From: Panacagrimonas sp.
Lineage (GTDB): Bacteria; Pseudomonadota; Gammaproteobacteria; Nevskiales; Nevskiaceae
Length of the DNA: 7,425 nucleotides
Direction of reading: 5' to 3'
Assembly: GCA_021773655.1 (NCBI GenBank)
Contig: JAJFJX010000196.1
Coordinates: 1 to 7,425 of the forward strand
This document shows, in pieces, positions 5,441 through 7,425 of this stretch. The first letter of the stretch is position 1; every line of letters begins with the position of its first letter. A program made the position numbers and the translations under genes. Under the pieces are notes generated by a model. It did no database searches. It was given only the letters and a program-made list of their open reading frames with translations, and was not told the origin of the DNA.

Positions 5441-6576
5441 ACATTGCACTGGTCGGCTGCGGATTTGTCGCGGACTACTACCTCAATACGCTGGGCAACC
5501 ACCCTGAGCTGAATCTGGTGGGGATATACGACCACGACCCGGAGCGTGCCGAGGCATTCGCACGCTACTGGAACATCGAACGCCGCTACGACACGCTGGA
5601 GAAAGTGCTCGCCGACCCCGCGGTGGACCTGGTGGTGAATCTGACCAATCCCCGAGCACATTTCGAGATCAGCCGCGCGGCCCTGTCGGCCGGAAAGCAC
5701 GTGTACTCCGAGAAGCCGCTGGCGATGGTGTTCGAACAGGCGCAGGACTTGGTGGAGCTTGCCCAGGCCCGTGGGCTGACGCTCAGCTGTGCTCCGTGCA
5801 GCGTCCTGAGCCAGACCGTGCAGACGCTGGCCAGGGCGCTGGGCGAGAATCTGATCGGTCCGCCGCGGCTGGTTTATGCGGAACTCGATGACGGCATGAC
5901 GCACAAGGGCCGCTATCGGCAGTGGATCAGCGCCAGTGGCAAGGCCTGGCCCTACAAGGACGAGTTCGAGGTGGGCTGCACGCTGGAGCATGCTGCTTAC
6001 TACGTCACCTGGCTGGTGCACCTTTTCGGTTCGGTCCAGCGCGTCAGTTCATTTTCGTCGGTGGTGATTGCCGACAAGCTCACGAGCGAGCCGCTGGATG
6101 TCAGCACGCCGGATTTTTCGGTTGCCTGCCTGGAATTTTCCAGCGGGCTGGTCGCCCGCGTGACCTGCAGCATCGTTGCGCCCTGCAATCGCGGACTGCG
6201 GATCTTTGGCGAAGAAGGCGTGCTGTCCGTCGACGAGTGCTGGGATTACCAGGCCCCGGTGTGGGTGGCGCGACCGACCCGGCTCAGGCAGTGGGGTGAG
6301 AAATACGCGCTGCTGCGGCACTTCGCTCCGGGCGTGGCACCGGCCCGGTACCCGCCGGTCCAGGGCCCGAAACTGAAGCTCCGTTACCCGCTGCCACACC
6401 CCATGGACTTTTCCCGCGGGGTTGCCGATCAGGCGCGCGCGATCACGCAGGGTCGCGAGCCGCTGATCAGCGCCCGCTTCGCCCTGCATGTCAACGAGGT
6501 CGTGCTGAGCATGCACGACCCGGTGGCGATGGGTTCGCCGCGCGCGATCCGCTCGACGCTCCTGCGTCCGTCCTGA
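5437..6576 (+). CDS. Gfo/Idh/MocA family oxidoreductase, second of coupled pair
   Basis: This 379-residue NAD(P)-dependent oxidoreductase begins directly with the Rossmann strand and loop, ALVGCGFVADYY (4-15). The acidic residues YDHD (31-34) after the second strand resemble those that favour NAD over NADP. SEKPLAM (91-97) holds Lys93, the usual catalytic lysine of the family. CTLEHAAYY (181-189) takes the position where members place their active-site acid or histidine, here Glu184/His185. It differs from the preceding gene product throughout, so the pair is not a recent duplication. From memory, related proteins with the EHAxYxxTWL signature are found with genes for surface or nucleotide sugars; the substrate is unknown. 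Residues 278-316 form a basic, proline-containing insert (for example TRLRQWGEK at 281-289 and KLKLRYP at 312-318) before the closing helices. The start overlaps the upstream stop in ATGA, indicating translational coupling. The gene ends 57 bases before the oppositely read clpB. Confidence 0.92.
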   Translation: MNIALVGCGFVADYYLNTLGNHPELNLVGIYDHDPERAEAFARYWNIERRYDTLEKVLADPAVDLVVNLTNPRAHFEISRAALSAGKHVYSEKPLAMVFEQAQDLVELAQARGLTLSCAPCSVLSQTVQTLARALGENLIGPPRLVYAELDDGMTHKGRYRQWISASGKAWPYKDEFEVGCTLEHAAYYVTWLVHLFGSVQRVSSFSSVVIADKLTSEPLDVSTPDFSVACLEFSSGLVARVTCSIVAPCNRGLRIFGEEGVLSVDECWDYQAPVWVARPTRLRQWGEKYALLRHFAPGVAPARYPPVQGPKLKLRYPLPHPMDFSRGVADQARAITQGREPLISARFALHVNEVVLSMHDPVAMGSPRAIRSTLLRPS

Positions 6577-6598
6577 ACCGGCAGCGGCGACCGTCCAC

Positions 6599-6626
6599 GA
6601 TCCGGCCTCAGCGCTCGCGCCGGGTC
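6599..6626. repeat. GC-rich inverted repeat in the oxidoreductase/clpB spacer
   Basis: GATCCGGC (6599-6606) pairs with GCCGGGTC (6619-6626) over 8 positions with one T-G wobble, leaving a 12-base loop. It sits in the 57-base convergent gap and is the only candidate 3'-end structure there. There is no T run on either strand, so it is a weak candidate for termination, which could instead be Rho-dependent or lie inside a neighbouring gene. Confidence 0.35.
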
Positions 6627-6633
6627 AGGGCGG

Positions 6634-7425
6634 CTACGTGCGGGTCTCGAACGCCAGCACCCCGTCCCGGTCGACGATCTCGACCACGTCTCCGGCGGCG
6701 AACTGCCCGTCCAGTATCGACCGGGCCAGCGGGTTCTCCACCAGCGCCTGCAGGGCCCGCTTGAGCGGACGTGCGCCGTAGACCGGGTCGTAGCCTGCCT
6801 CGGCCAGGCGATCAAGTGCGCTGTCGTCGAAGCGCAGCACGATGTTGCGCTCGGCCAGACGCTGGACGACGCGTTCGGACTGCACCCGCGCGATGCTGCG
6901 AATCTGTGCCGATCCCAGAGGGCTGAACACCACGGCCTCATCGATTCGATTGATGAACTCGGGCCGGAAATGGCTGCCGACCACACCCATCACGGCTTCC
7001 CTGATGGAGGCGTAATCCATGTTCGAGCCGTCCCGGCCCAGCATCTCCTGGATCAGTTGCGACCCGAGGTTGGAGGTCATCACGATCACCGCGTTGCGGA
7101 AATCGACCGTACGCCCCTGGCCATCGGTCAGACGACCGTCATCAAGAACCTGCAACAGCACATTAAATACGTCCGGGTGCGCCTTCTCGACTTCGTCGAG
7201 CAGGATGACCGAGTACGGCCGCCTGCGAACTGCTTCGGTCAGATACCCTCCCTCGTCGTATCCCACATACCCGGGCGGGGCACCAATCAATCGTGCAACG
7301 GAATGCTTCTCCATGAACTCCGACATATCGAGACGAACCATGGCGTCGTCCGTATCGAACAGGAAGCTCGCCAACGCCTTCGTCAATTCCGTCTTGCCGA
7401 CACCGGTAGGTCCAAGAAACAGGAA
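6634..7425 (-). CDS. clpB: ATP-dependent disaggregase ClpB, C-terminal part
   Basis: ClpB is the hexameric AAA+ chaperone that pulls proteins out of aggregates together with DnaK. Only the last 263 residues are in the window; the frame runs off the right edge, so the N domain, first AAA+ module and coiled-coil middle domain lie outside. What is visible is the second AAA+ module, counted from the edge: Walker A GPTGVGKT (5-12), pore loop GYVG (52-55), Walker B VILLDE (73-78), sensor 1 TSNLGS (117-122), the arginine-finger region FRPEFINRIDE (153-163) and sensor 2 GARPLKR (217-223), followed by the small C-terminal domain. All ATPase residues are intact. The length after Walker A matches E. coli ClpB, which separates it from ClpA (different tail) and ClpC. 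Heat-shock regulation is usual for the family, but the promoter is outside the window. Confidence 0.95.
   Translation of the reverse strand, partial: FLFLGPTGVGKTELTKALASFLFDTDDAMVRLDMSEFMEKHSVARLIGAPPGYVGYDEGGYLTEAVRRRPYSVILLDEVEKAHPDVFNVLLQVLDDGRLTDGQGRTVDFRNAVIVMTSNLGSQLIQEMLGRDGSNMDYASIREAVMGVVGSHFRPEFINRIDEAVVFSPLGSAQIRSIARVQSERVVQRLAERNIVLRFDDSALDRLAEAGYDPVYGARPLKRALQALVENPLARSILDGQFAAGDVVEIVDRDGVLAFETRT

Noticed and set aside
4289..5449. 386-codon minus strand open frame opposite the first oxidoreductase
   Set aside because: The + strand frame has a complete family signature; the antisense product has low-complexity Gln/Ala/Arg composition and no motif.
6577..6633. An intrinsic terminator between the second oxidoreductase and clpB
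   Set aside because: The 8-bp inverted repeat has a 12-base loop and no T run on either strand, so it is listed as a repeat only.
1..7425. A defence, toxin-antitoxin, phage or transposon system
   Set aside because: All confident genes belong to metabolic or chaperone families. No integrase, transposase, nuclease pair, terminal inverted repeats or direct-repeat array was found.

Overview
The window comes from a high-GC bacterium, most likely a gammaproteobacterium. That placement rests on the LpxH-type phosphoesterase, the ClpB C-terminus, the short SD-led genes and the tight operon spacing. No rRNA or tRNA is present to fix the lineage. I see no mobile element, CRISPR array, phage gene or tRNA. 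Codon use looks uniform, so this reads as ordinary chromosome. No gap between genes exceeds 170 bases.

Left end (1-1441): the 3' part of an NAD(P)-dependent aldehyde dehydrogenase gene on the + strand. It is followed by a convergent spacer with a perfect 28-base palindromic terminator and two further hairpins.

Centre left (1442-4186): a lipid-metabolism block. An LpxH-type metallophosphoesterase is read leftward. Across a 130-base divergent promoter region, a diacylglycerol-kinase-family lipid kinase is read rightward, and its stop codon overlaps the GTG start of a second, Icc/CpdA-like metallophosphoesterase. One lipid kinase and two metal-dependent phosphoesterases therefore share one locus, which suggests phosphorylation and dephosphorylation of lipid or lipid-A-precursor type substrates at the inner membrane.

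Centre right (4319-6576): two consecutive Gfo/Idh/MocA oxidoreductases of different subfamilies, joined by an ATGA start/stop overlap. The first resembles dihydrodiol dehydrogenases (DHDH-like). The second resembles oxidoreductases often found with sugar-modifying genes. Both carry an Arg/Lys-rich segment late in the protein. They are probably made together and may form a pair, but their substrates cannot be read from the sequence.

Right end (6634-7425): the C-terminal part (D2 AAA+ module) of the disaggregase ClpB, read leftward and running off the window edge.

Nothing here is clearly a new defence or mobile system. The most interesting items are the kinase/phosphoesterase block, the coupled oxidoreductase pair with its basic inserts, and the hairpin-dense convergent spacer.
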